29,592 nucleotides of DNA from a virus. The DNA lies in the IMG/VR virus record IMGVR_UViG_3300010153_000063, positions 1-29,592 of that record. The stretch is one strand, 5' to 3'. A program made the position numbers and the translations under genes. Positions 17,089 to 24,395 of this stretch are shown piece by piece. The notes beneath the pieces were generated by a model. That model worked only from the letters and a program-made list of their open reading frames with translations, had not been told where the DNA came from and did not search any database. Position 1 is the first letter of the stretch. Each line of letters opens with the position of its first letter.

Positions 17089-18647
17089 TGCATAGCTTCC
17101 ATTGTTGCTCCCCCATCGTTAGCCATTTGTGCCTGTTGTTCAGCCATCATTTGCTCTTGTGCAGCTTCCATCATTTGTTGTTGTTCTTCTGGAGTTGCAA
17201 GTAAGTCTTGGTCTATGTTCATTTTTTCTGCTAAAAATCTTGTTATTCTAGGAATTGATAAAGATTGTTGACCCTCTGGTCCTAATGATCCAGCTATTTG
17301 CATAAATTGAACAACTTCATTAACTTCCGCTAACCTTTGTGTTTGAGCTAACGGTGCTACTGGTGTGATTTTTACTTCAACACCATTTACTTTTAATGGT
17401 AAATCAATAAATCCTTGTTGATCCATAATGTATAATATTCTTGATACTACTGGCATCATTGTTTCATTGATTAAACGACCAAACGCTGAACCAAGATTTG
17501 TTGCTAATTCCCTGGATCGTTCTGCTATTTCTGTTGCAGATCTTGCAGACATATTATCTGGCGGCAATGTATCATCCATTAATATCTTTTTAATATTCAT
17601 ACGCAAATCATTTGTTATAATTTGACTTACATTAAAATCACCAGCCCTGGGCAAAGGCGCAAGCGATGCTCCCTGGGGACCACCATTTCTCGCAACGCCA
17701 ATAATAGCCCCTGGAGCAATCTGAATGTTTTGAGGATTAATAATGCCATCATCTGCTGCTGTATAAACACCTGAAATAGCAAGTGACGCATTTTTTAAAA
17801 CAAGTTCTACTGTTTTATTAAGTGTTTTTATATCCGCTATCGCTGTTACCAGCGGCCCTCTACCATATATTTCTCCAGCTACTTTCATATATCTGGCAAC
17901 AATAAAAGGTGAAGATTTTAATGTTCGATACACGAGTTCTTGTTTTTTTGCTGGCCAAATAACATGATAACAAAATATACCCATTTCGTAATCAAAAATA
18001 ACAGCATCTATTAAATCTATTTCTTTTGATGGATTATCTCTTATTACCTGTTCGAGCTCTACACTTATTTCTGCATCTGGAAATTCTTGCGGTATAGTTT
18101 CCGCTTTCATTTTTAGTTTTCTATATACATTATCTACATTGCCATATGTACCTTCTTCGATTGCAACAAGATATTGTGGTATAGGCGTAAATCTTATGGG
18201 CGTTGACTCATCTCCTGGCGTTACCATCATAACAGCAGTTCCAACACATAAATCTAACAAAAACTCACCCATTGCTAGATCAAAATTTGTTTGGCGTAAT
18301 AGTTCAAACATTCTGTTTGTATATTGGTCTAATGCTACCTGGGCTTCTGGTTTTTGCTCTTCTGGTATTGCGCTGCCTGTTTCTAAACGACACCATTCTT
18401 TTTGAGGAGGAAATAAACCAGCTTGTATTCTATTAGCAAATCTTTGTGTTGCGTGAATTGCTGTAGAGTCAAAAACGCGTTCCATTTTATTTTGACCAGG
18501 AACGCTACCTTCATATTGACCCCCGTATAAATTTCTTTGGGGCAATGCAAATTCATAGCAGTCCTGGTATATAGATCTCCATTGATCTTTTCTGGTTTGC
18601 GCTTTTGCTTCTCGCTCGATTACCTGGGTAACATTTAACCTTGCCAT
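17085..18647 (-). CDS. Portal protein (gp8-like head-tail connector)
   Basis: A 520-aa protein. The ATG at 18647 (M-A-R-L-N-V-T) is preferred over an upstream TTG because GGA lies 8 nt before it. It carries the signature of the T7-type head-tail connector family: an N-terminal W-R-x-I-Y-Q-D-C-Y-E-F-A-L-P-Q, D-S-T-A-I-H-A-T-Q-R-F-A-N-R-I-Q-A-G-L-F-P-P-x-x-x-W in the first 100 residues, G-R-G-P near residue 270, and L-P-P-D-N-M-S-A-R-S-A-T-E-I-A-x-R near 370-390. The last 40 residues are Gln/Met/Ala-rich. It forms the dodecameric ring for DNA passage. The next gene starts within its stop codon. Confidence 0.92.
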   Translation of the reverse strand: MARLNVTQVIEREAKAQTRKDQWRSIYQDCYEFALPQRNLYGGQYEGSVPGQNKMERVFDSTAIHATQRFANRIQAGLFPPQKEWCRLETGSAIPEEQKPEAQVALDQYTNRMFELLRQTNFDLAMGEFLLDLCVGTAVMMVTPGDESTPIRFTPIPQYLVAIEEGTYGNVDNVYRKLKMKAETIPQEFPDAEISVELEQVIRDNPSKEIDLIDAVIFDYEMGIFCYHVIWPAKKQELVYRTLKSSPFIVARYMKVAGEIYGRGPLVTAIADIKTLNKTVELVLKNASLAISGVYTAADDGIINPQNIQIAPGAIIGVARNGGPQGASLAPLPRAGDFNVSQIITNDLRMNIKKILMDDTLPPDNMSARSATEIAERSRELATNLGSAFGRLINETMMPVVSRILYIMDQQGFIDLPLKVNGVEVKITPVAPLAQTQRLAEVNEVVQFMQIAGSLGPEGQQSLSIPRITRFLAEKMNIDQDLLATPEEQQQMMEAAQEQMMAEQQAQMANDGGATMEAMQ

Positions 18648-18664
18648 ACTAAATTCCAATCATA

Positions 18665-18838
18665 TTAGGATTTTTTTGCTTTCTTTTTAGGTTTTGGTGC
18701 TACACCACCTTCCCAGGCTTCATTAACATCTGGCGTTGAAGGATCATCACCTTTTAGTTGACCTGTTTCGGTTCTTGCTCTTTTTGGTTCAACAGCTTGC
18801 TTTTTATAGACTCTTTCGTCTTTTTTAATCTGTGTCAT
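18665..18838 (-). CDS. Small basic Lys-rich protein
   Basis: A 57-aa protein of unknown function, running from M-T-Q-I-K-K-D-E-R to a Lys-rich end (K-P-K-K-K-A-K-K-S). Its ATG shares a base with the stop of the preceding 84-aa gene (TAATG), which supports it as a real coupled gene. The centre has a conserved-looking G-D-D-P-S-T-P-D-V-N-E-A-W-E-G-G. It is encoded just upstream of the portal gene. A minor structural or DNA-binding role is possible but not shown. Confidence 0.6.
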   Translation of the reverse strand: MTQIKKDERVYKKQAVEPKRARTETGQLKGDDPSTPDVNEAWEGGVAPKPKKKAKKS

Positions 18839-19092
18839 TAATAATGCACCTCTCCTAGATTTGATTTACCTAATAAAGATTTACTACCACCAAGAGTATT
18901 TGTTGTTCTGCCTGATTGGGACGAAAACAAAGAAAATAGACCTTTACCTTTTAACTTTGATCGTTCTTGCAAAGCTTTCATTTGCGTTTGGCGTTGTGCA
19001 ATATCAGCTTGATCTTGCTTACTTTGCACTTTTTCAGCTTTTTTCTCTTCTTCTGTTTTAACTCTTTTACTACTTCCAAATAATCCTGACAT
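18838..19092 (-). CDS. Small charged protein between terminase and portal
   Basis: An 84-aa protein opening M-S-G-L-F-G-S-S-K, followed by a highly charged helix (about residues 12-48, Lys/Glu/Gln-rich, possibly coiled coil) and a Ser/Gly-rich end. I do not recognise a family, although short proteins with an S-G-L-F-G start are often found upstream of podoviral portal genes. The stop overlaps the start of the 57-aa gene. Confidence 0.6.
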   Translation of the reverse strand: MSGLFGSSKRVKTEEEKKAEKVQSKQDQADIAQRQTQMKALQERSKLKGKGLFSLFSSQSGRTTNTLGGSKSLLGKSNLGEVHY

Positions 19093-19093
19093 T

Positions 19094-19573
19094 TTAAAAC
19101 CTCACCATCATGTAATAATCTGCACCTTCTGGTCCAAATTTTGTCATAACTGACTCTACCTCAAAACCTAACGCTTTGGCAAACTTAAATGCAGTGGTAT
19201 TATCCTTTTTTACACAAATTTGTAACCTATTTACGTCATAATCGCCTATTGCGATATCTATTAAAGACTTTGAGCCCCTTATAAACGATATCGCATGTTG
19301 CTCTAATCCTTCACTTGGCAGCATCCAAACTTCCATTAGTCCAGGCCAGACGGATCTGAGCCCAAATACAGCTACAACGCGATTTTTTCCAATAGCTGCC
19401 CAGCTTAATTTTGGGTCTGCGCTATCCCAAACATAGTCCAGGTAATTTGGAATTATGCTTGCATAGAGTTGTTCGTGTTCTTTTAGGCGTAATTTTTGCA
19501 AATGCGCGTACATAAGCGGTACTATTTGCTCATCTTGGTTTATTTTAATGTCTGGGAATTGTATAAGTGGCAT
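19094..19573 (-). CDS. GNAT-like protein, possibly gp13-type
   Basis: A 159-aa protein with the layout of a small GNAT acetyltransferase: a W-A-A-I-G-K-N-R-V-V-A-V-F-G-L strand pair near residues 58-72, an R-L-Q-I-C-V strand, and N-T-T-A-F-K-F-A-K-A-L-G-F-E-V-E near residues 124-141, matching the last conserved GNAT helix and strand. The acetyl-CoA loop (Q/R-x-x-G-x-G/A) is not clear. T7 gp13 and the DUF2833 proteins share this general fold, so it may be a virion-assembly protein rather than an enzyme. It lies between the large terminase and the portal region; the ATG overlaps the terminase stop. Confidence 0.65.
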   Translation of the reverse strand: MPLIQFPDIKINQDEQIVPLMYAHLQKLRLKEHEQLYASIIPNYLDYVWDSADPKLSWAAIGKNRVVAVFGLRSVWPGLMEVWMLPSEGLEQHAISFIRGSKSLIDIAIGDYDVNRLQICVKKDNTTAFKFAKALGFEVESVMTKFGPEGADYYMMVRF

Positions 19574-21096
19574 TAAAATATATTAAATTCTGTTGTTGCT
19601 GAGAATGTTTGTCCTCCAGCAAATGTTGTTCCGTAGGTTCCGCGTCTTAATTTTCGCTGCTCACCGCCCCCAAGCATTAGATATCCAAACGCATCGCCAC
19701 AGTGTGAGTGTTCATTTTTAACGGGCATATCTTTAAACCGCTCTTGTCCAGCGCCCAGGCTTTGTCTTTTAAAAAAGTATCCCCCAGCAAGTGATTTACG
19801 CAATCTATTGCATTTTTTATTAACCATAAGCCCAGGTTTACCTCCAACAAGTCTATTCATAGGTGCTGCGGCTGCTTCTCGACGCACACCAAAAGCGTTA
19901 CTATCTGTTGGACTTGCTTTGAAACCAATAGATCTAAGGTGGTCAAAAGCGGTTACTTCATAAATTTCATCGCGTTTATTACCAGCTGGATCGCCCCATA
20001 TAACAACTTCTGCTTTATCGAACTTAGCTGCAATTGTTGCCAGGAGTTCTTGCCCGAAACGTTCTAGCCCCATGTTAAATGTAACGAGCTCGTCAATAAT
20101 ACGCCAAGAACCACCAGCAGTACGCTGCCCAAAAATAGCCGCTGGCGTTAATCCAAAGTCTACACCGATTTGCAATGGATATTCTGGATCATATTCAGCA
20201 TCGCCGCTCATAAGCTCATCATCATATTCAGGCCATACAGGTCTTCCTTCTTGAACAAAAGTAAATTTGCCCTCTCCGTAGCATCTTATCCAATCAGCGT
20301 TTTTACCGCCTAAGAGCTGCTCATAATAGCCGCTAGGCAGATGAAGCTTGTTTTCTGCACTAGGGTTTACCATCCACCACTTACCCCCTGAGAAGACAAA
20401 TCCATTTGCTTCTGGGTTTTCTGGTAATTCTTTTGCAGCTATTTCAAGAACGCCCCCAGGCTGGCGAAAAAATTTCCAAGGAAAACGCCCTGTTATTTTA
20501 TTTTTTTCAGACAAATCATGCCACCAGTGATCGGAATCTGGTGGGTTTGTGTCCATCCATATACCGTGCCAGGTAGCACCCCCATCAGCTTTTGTTGGAT
20601 ATCGCCCTACTCTGTGGGTCAGCCCGTCAATAACAGCTTTTGGAAGCTCTCTAGCTTCATTTACCCAGGCGCCAGTAAGCTCTAAAGACAGTAATTTACG
20701 CACATCTTGTGGCGTAGAAAGCGCCATAAATATAACTTCGCAATCAATACCAGGAGCATTATCTCTTGTTGGCAACTTCAAATGGTGCGTAATAGGTGGC
20801 TGCCAACGCATATTTCCCCAAGTATCTTCTGGAAACAGCTCTTGCCAGGTCTTAATTGTTGTTGTTCTTAGCTCTGGATAGGTATTTCTAACCACAACAA
20901 ATCGTGAATATCGAATACCGTCCCTGGGAGAAGGCTTTTGTTTAACAGCCCTTAACATTATTTCAGCAGCACACCCATAAGACTTACCACTACCAACTGG
21001 CCCCATTATCCCACGCACAAAACTTGAATCATGCAAAAACTTCCAAACAGTAGCAGATTTAGAAAAATCTAAATTTAAACTTGGTAAATTAGTCAT
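19573..21096 (-). CDS. Terminase large subunit
   Basis: A 507-aa packaging motor. I choose the ATG at 21096 (M-T-N-L-P-S-L), with GAGG 6 nt upstream; it overlaps the small terminase end by 8 bp. Walker A is G-P-V-G-S-G-K-S at residues 32-39 and a Walker-B-like L-S-L-E-L-T-G-A-W-V-N-E-A-R-E lies near residue 140. The RNase-H-like nuclease domain follows: G-V-D-F-G-L-T-P near residue 290, W-G-D-P-A-G near 365, and H-C-G-D-A-F-G-Y near 465-475, giving the acidic residues for metal binding. The ATPase translocates DNA into the procapsid and the nuclease cuts concatemers. Confidence 0.92.
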   Translation of the reverse strand: MTNLPSLNLDFSKSATVWKFLHDSSFVRGIMGPVGSGKSYGCAAEIMLRAVKQKPSPRDGIRYSRFVVVRNTYPELRTTTIKTWQELFPEDTWGNMRWQPPITHHLKLPTRDNAPGIDCEVIFMALSTPQDVRKLLSLELTGAWVNEARELPKAVIDGLTHRVGRYPTKADGGATWHGIWMDTNPPDSDHWWHDLSEKNKITGRFPWKFFRQPGGVLEIAAKELPENPEANGFVFSGGKWWMVNPSAENKLHLPSGYYEQLLGGKNADWIRCYGEGKFTFVQEGRPVWPEYDDELMSGDAEYDPEYPLQIGVDFGLTPAAIFGQRTAGGSWRIIDELVTFNMGLERFGQELLATIAAKFDKAEVVIWGDPAGNKRDEIYEVTAFDHLRSIGFKASPTDSNAFGVRREAAAAPMNRLVGGKPGLMVNKKCNRLRKSLAGGYFFKRQSLGAGQERFKDMPVKNEHSHCGDAFGYLMLGGGEQRKLRRGTYGTTFAGGQTFSATTEFNIF

Positions 21097-21499
21097 CCTT
21101 TTCCTCATAAGACGTCACAACTGGTCCCGTCATATTAATGCCAACAATTGAAGGTTTATCAATATTTTTTTCCACATCAAGTAATCCTGACGCCTTTGCC
21201 AACACGCGCAGCACTGAAACTTTATCAAACAACTCAATCGTTACACCGTGAGGACCAGCCGTTACTTTTTTAATTGCTGCCAAAGACTCATCAGGTATTT
21301 TATCAATAGGATGCACCTCACCCGTATGAATATCAATAATATCCGTTACCCTAGCAGTCCCCATTGCAATTAACTCCGAAGCAACAGCTTCCTTATTCTG
21401 TGCTAAAGTCTGAGAGCGCCCAATACGACGCTGAACCATCTGAGCGCCCCCAAATCGACCAATAGGTGGAATAGGCTTTTGCTTATCCCCCTTGCTCAT
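21089..21499 (-). CDS. Putative terminase small subunit
   Basis: A 136-aa protein just upstream of and overlapping the large terminase. It has a basic N-terminus followed by A-x-x-L-I-A-M-G-T-A-R-V-T-D-I-I, an I-P-D-E-S-L-A-A-I-K-K-V helix, a G-V-x-I-E-L-F-D-K strand/helix and L-A-K-A-S-G-L-L-D. This is the usual order of the central and C-terminal parts of small terminase subunits of the Terminase_2-like kind. It should recognise phage DNA and regulate the motor. The assignment rests on position plus this pattern. Confidence 0.75.
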   Translation of the reverse strand: MSKGDKQKPIPPIGRFGGAQMVQRRIGRSQTLAQNKEAVASELIAMGTARVTDIIDIHTGEVHPIDKIPDESLAAIKKVTAGPHGVTIELFDKVSVLRVLAKASGLLDVEKNIDKPSIVGINMTGPVVTSYEEKDD

Positions 21500-21747
21500 T
21501 AAAACGGTATCTTGTCATCTAAATCTTTTCCTAGATCACCACTACTAGGAGATGGCTTAAACCCCCTATTCTCATCTTGCTCAAACAACTTAATCCAAGT
21601 TTCACCATCCGCATTAGGTGTCGGTAAACTATCTAACTTAATACTCATACCCTTCTCATTATCAAAAGCTATACCAACCTTATGCCAATACACCTTCTCT
21701 TGACCTGGCCTCTGTTTAGCCTGGACAACATTGAATATTTTACTCAT
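21499..21747 (-). CDS. Small protein with SSB-like C-terminal tail
   Basis: An 82-aa protein. The ATG at 21747 (M-S-K-I-F-N-V-V) has GGAGG 6-7 nt upstream, so it is preferred to the ATG at 21759. The first 60 residues are likely beta-rich (Y-W-H-K-V-G-I-A-F, then S-I-K-L-D-S-L-P-T-P). The C-terminus is acidic and ends D-L-D-D-K-I-P-F, very like the protein-recruiting tail of bacterial SSB (D-D-D-I-P-F). I do not recognise an OB-fold with certainty. It may be a minimal ssDNA-binding protein or a factor that competes for SSB partners. A perfect TATAAT (21763-21768) lies just upstream, but a start from it would clip the ribosome site. Confidence 0.6.
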   Translation of the reverse strand: MSKIFNVVQAKQRPGQEKVYWHKVGIAFDNEKGMSIKLDSLPTPNADGETWIKLFEQDENRGFKPSPSSGDLGKDLDDKIPF

Positions 21748-21786
21748 GACTTCCTCCATATTATTATATTATTACCGATATCGCAC

Positions 21787-21915
21787 TTACAAAGCATTAA
21801 CAAGCTGTTTAATCAAATATATAAACTTAGTCCTGGGAATAATAACAACTAACTCGCCATCAACCCAAACCCTTAGACCATCAGGATAAACATGATATGT
21901 GATAATCGGTTTCAT
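21787..21915 (-). CDS. 42-aa hypothetical protein
   Basis: A short frame in the gap between the winged-helix gene and the packaging operon. It encodes M-K-P-I-I-T-Y-H-V-Y-P-D-G-L-R-V-W-V-D-G and ends K-Q-L-V-N-A-L. The composition and strand-turn-strand-helix plan (V-Y-P-D-G, V-W-V-D-G, then a hydrophobic helix) look like a real small protein. No good Shine-Dalgarno is seen, so confidence is moderate. Function unknown. Confidence 0.5.
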   Translation of the reverse strand: MKPIITYHVYPDGLRVWVDGELVVIIPRTKFIYLIKQLVNAL

Positions 21916-21962
21916 GAAATTTTGAAAAATAGTTCTGTGGGGATATGTACAGTAATGCGCGA

Positions 21963-21973
21963 CCCCCAGGGGG
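21963..21973. promoter_or_regulatory. CCCCCAGGGGG palindrome in intergenic gap
   Basis: An 11-bp near-palindrome in the 130-bp gap (21916-22045) between the winged-helix gene and the 42-aa ORF. On the minus strand, TTGCCC followed after 16 nt by TACTGT overlaps it, a weak promoter-like match. No U tract follows on either strand. It could be an operator or a short hairpin. Nothing else is recognised in this gap. Confidence 0.3.
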
Positions 21974-22045
21974 CAAGGGTATGGTCGATTTTAAAGCTCA
22001 TACAGCGGCCTTTAGTTGTTGCCAGGTATGTCGGGCTATCTTTTG

Positions 22046-22663
22046 TCATTCCTGGCGCTCTCTGTCTATTTTAAGCAGCCCTACGGCTTGTGCGGCTAAA
22101 CTTATTGTTGCTTTGCCCTGGTCCTTGTGTGAAATCCAGTAGCCTTGAGCAATTGAACTGGTGAAAAAGTTCTTAACGAGTAACTCAAAATCTTCATATA
22201 ACATAGATAACCTTCTCACATCCTCCGAGTTAGCGCCAGCTTTATCCAGTTTATGCTGCTCGATTGCTGTGTGTTCTGCTTCAGCTACTTGCATTTGTTG
22301 TTTACTACTTAGCCTGGAACGTATGGTTTTCTCAAGTTTAACATTAACATCATATACAACTCTGTTACTTGTGCTGCGCTGTCCTCTCCACAATGGATTA
22401 GCATAGACCATGTAACCTAAGTCTCTTAATATCTTAACATGGTTACTTACACCGCTTCTGGTCATTCCAATGTCCTGGGCTATTCGTTGCTGTGATACAA
22501 ACGTTCTTCCCATAAAATCACAGTAGCTACAGTAAGCTGCTAACACTCTTAAAGTCTGTCCTCTAATGCGTGGATCTTTTAGAGCTCTGATCGGTACAAT
22601 TGCAAACTGCCTGAGATCTTTGGCTCTTAGTTCAACTGGTTTCATTCTTATATTTATCCACAT
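22046..22663 (-). CDS. Winged-helix DNA-binding replication or regulatory protein
   Basis: A 205-aa protein; an alternative start is the second Met at 22645, which overlaps the previous stop. Neither start has a strong ribosome site. The segment S-Q-Q-R-I-A-Q-D-I-G-M-T-R-S-G-V-S-N-H-V at roughly residues 57-76 is a clear helix-turn-helix, followed by a wing (L-G-Y-M-V-Y-A-N-P-L-W-R-G-Q-R-S). It resembles the winged-helix proteins of phage replication regions and of plasmid Rep proteins. The C-terminal half is charged and helical. It is the last gene of the leftward replication cluster. It could be an initiator partner or a regulator of the late operon just downstream. Confidence 0.65.
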   Translation of the reverse strand: MWINIRMKPVELRAKDLRQFAIVPIRALKDPRIRGQTLRVLAAYCSYCDFMGRTFVSQQRIAQDIGMTRSGVSNHVKILRDLGYMVYANPLWRGQRSTSNRVVYDVNVKLEKTIRSRLSSKQQMQVAEAEHTAIEQHKLDKAGANSEDVRRLSMLYEDFELLVKNFFTSSIAQGYWISHKDQGKATISLAAQAVGLLKIDRERQE

Positions 22664-23108
22664 CTGATTCTTTAATTAACTTTGCATCTATGAGCCTTTG
22701 ATAGCCTTTTCCTGTAATGTAGCTTTCTCCTACTGGCTCACCGCTTTTAATCCTTTTGGCTGCTATGTGGTCGGGCTCGAACTTTAATATTGCAGCTGAT
22801 TGACTGATCATTTTATTTATTGTTATTGAATCTTTTACTGCTGACATAAATACTTTGATTGTTGGCCATGATCGTCCTGGGTTTTTCTTTCTAATATAAA
22901 TACTCATCTTATCAAAAGTCCTGGTAAAGTCTTCACCTTTTAGACCTCCTGGTAACTCTGAATTAATATCCTCAACCAAGTTATTCATTTCTGTTCGAGC
23001 TCGATCCTTTGTAAACGTTCCAGGCATATCGTACTGGCTAAGAATACGCTGCACCCATTCTCCAATAATCCTCGTTCTTTCACTGTAATCCAATTTCTTT
23101 CCTTTCAT
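22632..23108 (-). CDS. Unknown protein of replication cluster
   Basis: A 158-aa, mostly helical, basic protein. Its start overlaps the end of the DUF1376 gene by 29 bp and its end overlaps the winged-helix gene. Recognisable only by composition: W-V-Q-R-I-L-S-Q-Y near residue 18 and Y-I-R-K-K-N-P-G-R-S-W-P-T near residue 70. There is no Walker A, so it is not a DnaC-type loader by sequence. Its place after an initiator-like gene parallels the lambda P position, so a helicase-recruiting role is possible but unproven. Confidence 0.6.
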   Translation of the reverse strand: MKGKKLDYSERTRIIGEWVQRILSQYDMPGTFTKDRARTEMNNLVEDINSELPGGLKGEDFTRTFDKMSIYIRKKNPGRSWPTIKVFMSAVKDSITINKMISQSAAILKFEPDHIAAKRIKSGEPVGESYITGKGYQRLIDAKLIKESDVDKYKNETS

Positions 23109-23865
23109 CTGCTAGTATCCATTTCATCTGGTCTTCTTGTGACATTGCTTTAAATTGTGTGTCCGTTAACTCATCCCTCCACCTTTCCTGGTTTAACCAC
23201 GTTGCAAAGAGTGGAATAAATCTTTGCTCCTGGTTTTTGTATATTTCTATAAAATTACTAATTGATATCAATATAACATCAAAATGAACCTTACCTCTTG
23301 CCTTGATGTAAGCTTGCTCCGCTTTTCCTGTTCCAACCTTCTTTGGATAGATCTCCCAAATGGTCTTAAACTCCTCCAATAACTCACGCTCTTTTGGAGA
23401 TACTTTAGTATCTCTTTTAATAGTAGTTATGGTTTTGGTTTTGGTTCGTTGTCGAGCCGTTGGGTGAGCCGTTACCCTAGCCGTTGGTACGTCCGTTATA
23501 ACGTCCGTTGACTCCTGTTTGTTAGAAATCAATAACTTAGCCTTAGCACTAGCCCTACCAGCAGAACGTTTTTGTTCAACGTTTTCTTGCACCTGTTGGA
23601 AGACCTTTTGTTGCTTTTTTTGCGTCCATTTATCATTTTCTAACGTCCAAAAAGATAGGATCGTTTGCTTGATTTTAGACCATTTACCAGGCGTTAAACC
23701 AACCATGAGCGCAAGCCTTTTATCATCATTCGGCAAGCTGCACTCTGGCGTTCTCCAGGCAAACATTAATAACCTAAAGTAAATCCCGTGTTCCTCATTC
23801 GTTAAATGTTGTGTATCAGCGATATAACTGTCTGTCCAAAGTGGCATTGCTGGATATTTTGCCAT
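23080..23865 (-). CDS. DUF1376-type replication protein
   Basis: A 261-aa protein with an AAAGG ribosome site. The N-terminal 85 residues match DUF1376: P-A-M-P-L-W-T-D-S-Y-I-A-D-T, then H-L-T-N-E-E-H-G-I-Y-F-R-L-L-M-F-A-W and a W-x-K-I-K-Q-T-I segment, a winged-helix fold found in phage replication initiators. Residues about 95-140 are a basic, low-complexity linker with a four-residue period (T-D-V-I, T-D-V-P, T-A-R-V, T-A-H-P, T-A-R-Q) produced by five 12-bp DNA repeats. The C-terminal domain begins near F-K-T-I-W-E-I-Y-P-K-K-V-G-T-G-K-A, a motif seen in other phage replication proteins. A repeat array inside an initiator gene is the arrangement of the lambda O gene and origin. Confidence 0.78.
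   Translation of the reverse strand: MAKYPAMPLWTDSYIADTQHLTNEEHGIYFRLLMFAWRTPECSLPNDDKRLALMVGLTPGKWSKIKQTILSFWTLENDKWTQKKQQKVFQQVQENVEQKRSAGRASAKAKLLISNKQESTDVITDVPTARVTAHPTARQRTKTKTITTIKRDTKVSPKERELLEEFKTIWEIYPKKVGTGKAEQAYIKARGKVHFDVILISISNFIEIYKNQEQRFIPLFATWLNQERWRDELTDTQFKAMSQEDQMKWILADERKEIGLQ
23452..23511. repeat. Five 12-bp iteron-like direct repeats (candidate origin)
   Basis: Five direct repeats with an exact 12-bp period. Each contains CCGTT, starting at 23457, 23469, 23481, 23493 and 23505; the two on the right share ACGTCCGTT and the others AGCCGTT. They lie in the linker-coding part of the DUF1376 gene. On the side towards 23400 they are flanked by a GGTTTT-repeat tract and an AT-rich stretch (about 23400-23435) that could serve as an unwinding element. 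This matches the plan of phage origins located within initiator genes. Binding is inferred. Confidence 0.6.
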
Positions 23866-23940
23866 TTATTTTACCTTTTCTTTAAGGTGAGCATGTGCTA
23901 GGAGATACTCACTGTTCTTTCTTTCGGTTCAGTTGGTTTG

Positions 23941-24393
23941 CTACAAAACCTTTAACCCCTCGGTTCTCCATGACTGAGGGGTTTTTACCTTCCAATGAAC
24001 CTCGATAGCAAGCAACGGGTCACCATACTTTTGTAATGCCGTTACTCGATAAACTTGCGCGTCATCAAAATAAACAATCCCATTTAATGCATCTAAAGCA
24101 ATCTTAACAATATTATCAATATCTGGCCGCTTTGGATAAATTAAATGATGTGCTGCTAATTGCTTCTTTTTCTTTGTCCAAGACTTAGGAACCTCAAATT
24201 GAGCGTTGACCTTAACCTCACAAAAATCAGAAAAGGGCTCTAAATCCTTCAGCCACATCGCTTCCTGGGCAGCTGCCTTTAATCTAGCTTCGTAGTCCCG
24301 GGTTTTCTTAGGTGTATAAGCAAACCCTTTTCCAAACCTGGGGCGCCCTTTCCCAACTGGCTGACCTAGCTCTAAAACATAAACACTCTGCAT
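23941..24393 (-). CDS. rusA: RusA family Holliday junction resolvase
   Basis: A 150-aa protein. Motifs of the family are clear: P-V-G-K-G-R-P-R-F near residues 12-20, the aromatic T-P-K-K-T-R-D-Y-E helix, and the catalytic stretch P-D-I-D-N-I-V-K-I-A-L-D-A-L-N-G then Y-F-D-D-A-Q-V at about 90-115, with the acidic residues that bind magnesium. RusA dimers cut four-way junctions, here probably to resolve recombination intermediates before packaging. AAGG lies 7 nt before the ATG, and the gene follows the RHH repressor by 2 bp. A GC hairpin sits within its last 50 bases, and the -1 frame stays open for 25 more residues past it. Confidence 0.93.
   Translation of the reverse strand: MQSVYVLELGQPVGKGRPRFGKGFAYTPKKTRDYEARLKAAAQEAMWLKDLEPFSDFCEVKVNAQFEVPKSWTKKKKQLAAHHLIYPKRPDIDNIVKIALDALNGIVYFDDAQVYRVTALQKYGDPLLAIEVHWKVKTPQSWRTEGLKVL
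23954..23986 (+). terminator. Plus-strand hairpin with T tract inside rusA 3' end
   Basis: AACCCCTC (23954-23961) pairs with GAGGGGTT (23976-23983), extendable by several pairs into the loop, and is followed on the plus strand by TTT. On the minus strand the downstream run is AAAGG, which is poor for termination. It would therefore stop antisense transcription, or act as an RNA structure in the rusA message. Convincing as a hairpin, uncertain in role. Confidence 0.45.
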
Positions 24394-24395
24394 TT

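Noticed and set aside
20072-20881. Short plus-strand frames opposite the large terminase
   Set aside because: The terminase frame has full motor and nuclease motifs; these frames are shadows.
21963-21973. CCCCCAGGGGG as a rho-independent terminator
   Set aside because: The loop would be too short without opening the stem, and no T tract follows on either strand. Kept only as a possible regulatory palindrome.
23918-23965. Possible tRNA-like sequence (GGTTCAGTTGG...) between rusA and the DUF1376 gene
   Set aside because: No acceptor stem, anticodon arm or complete cloverleaf can be drawn.
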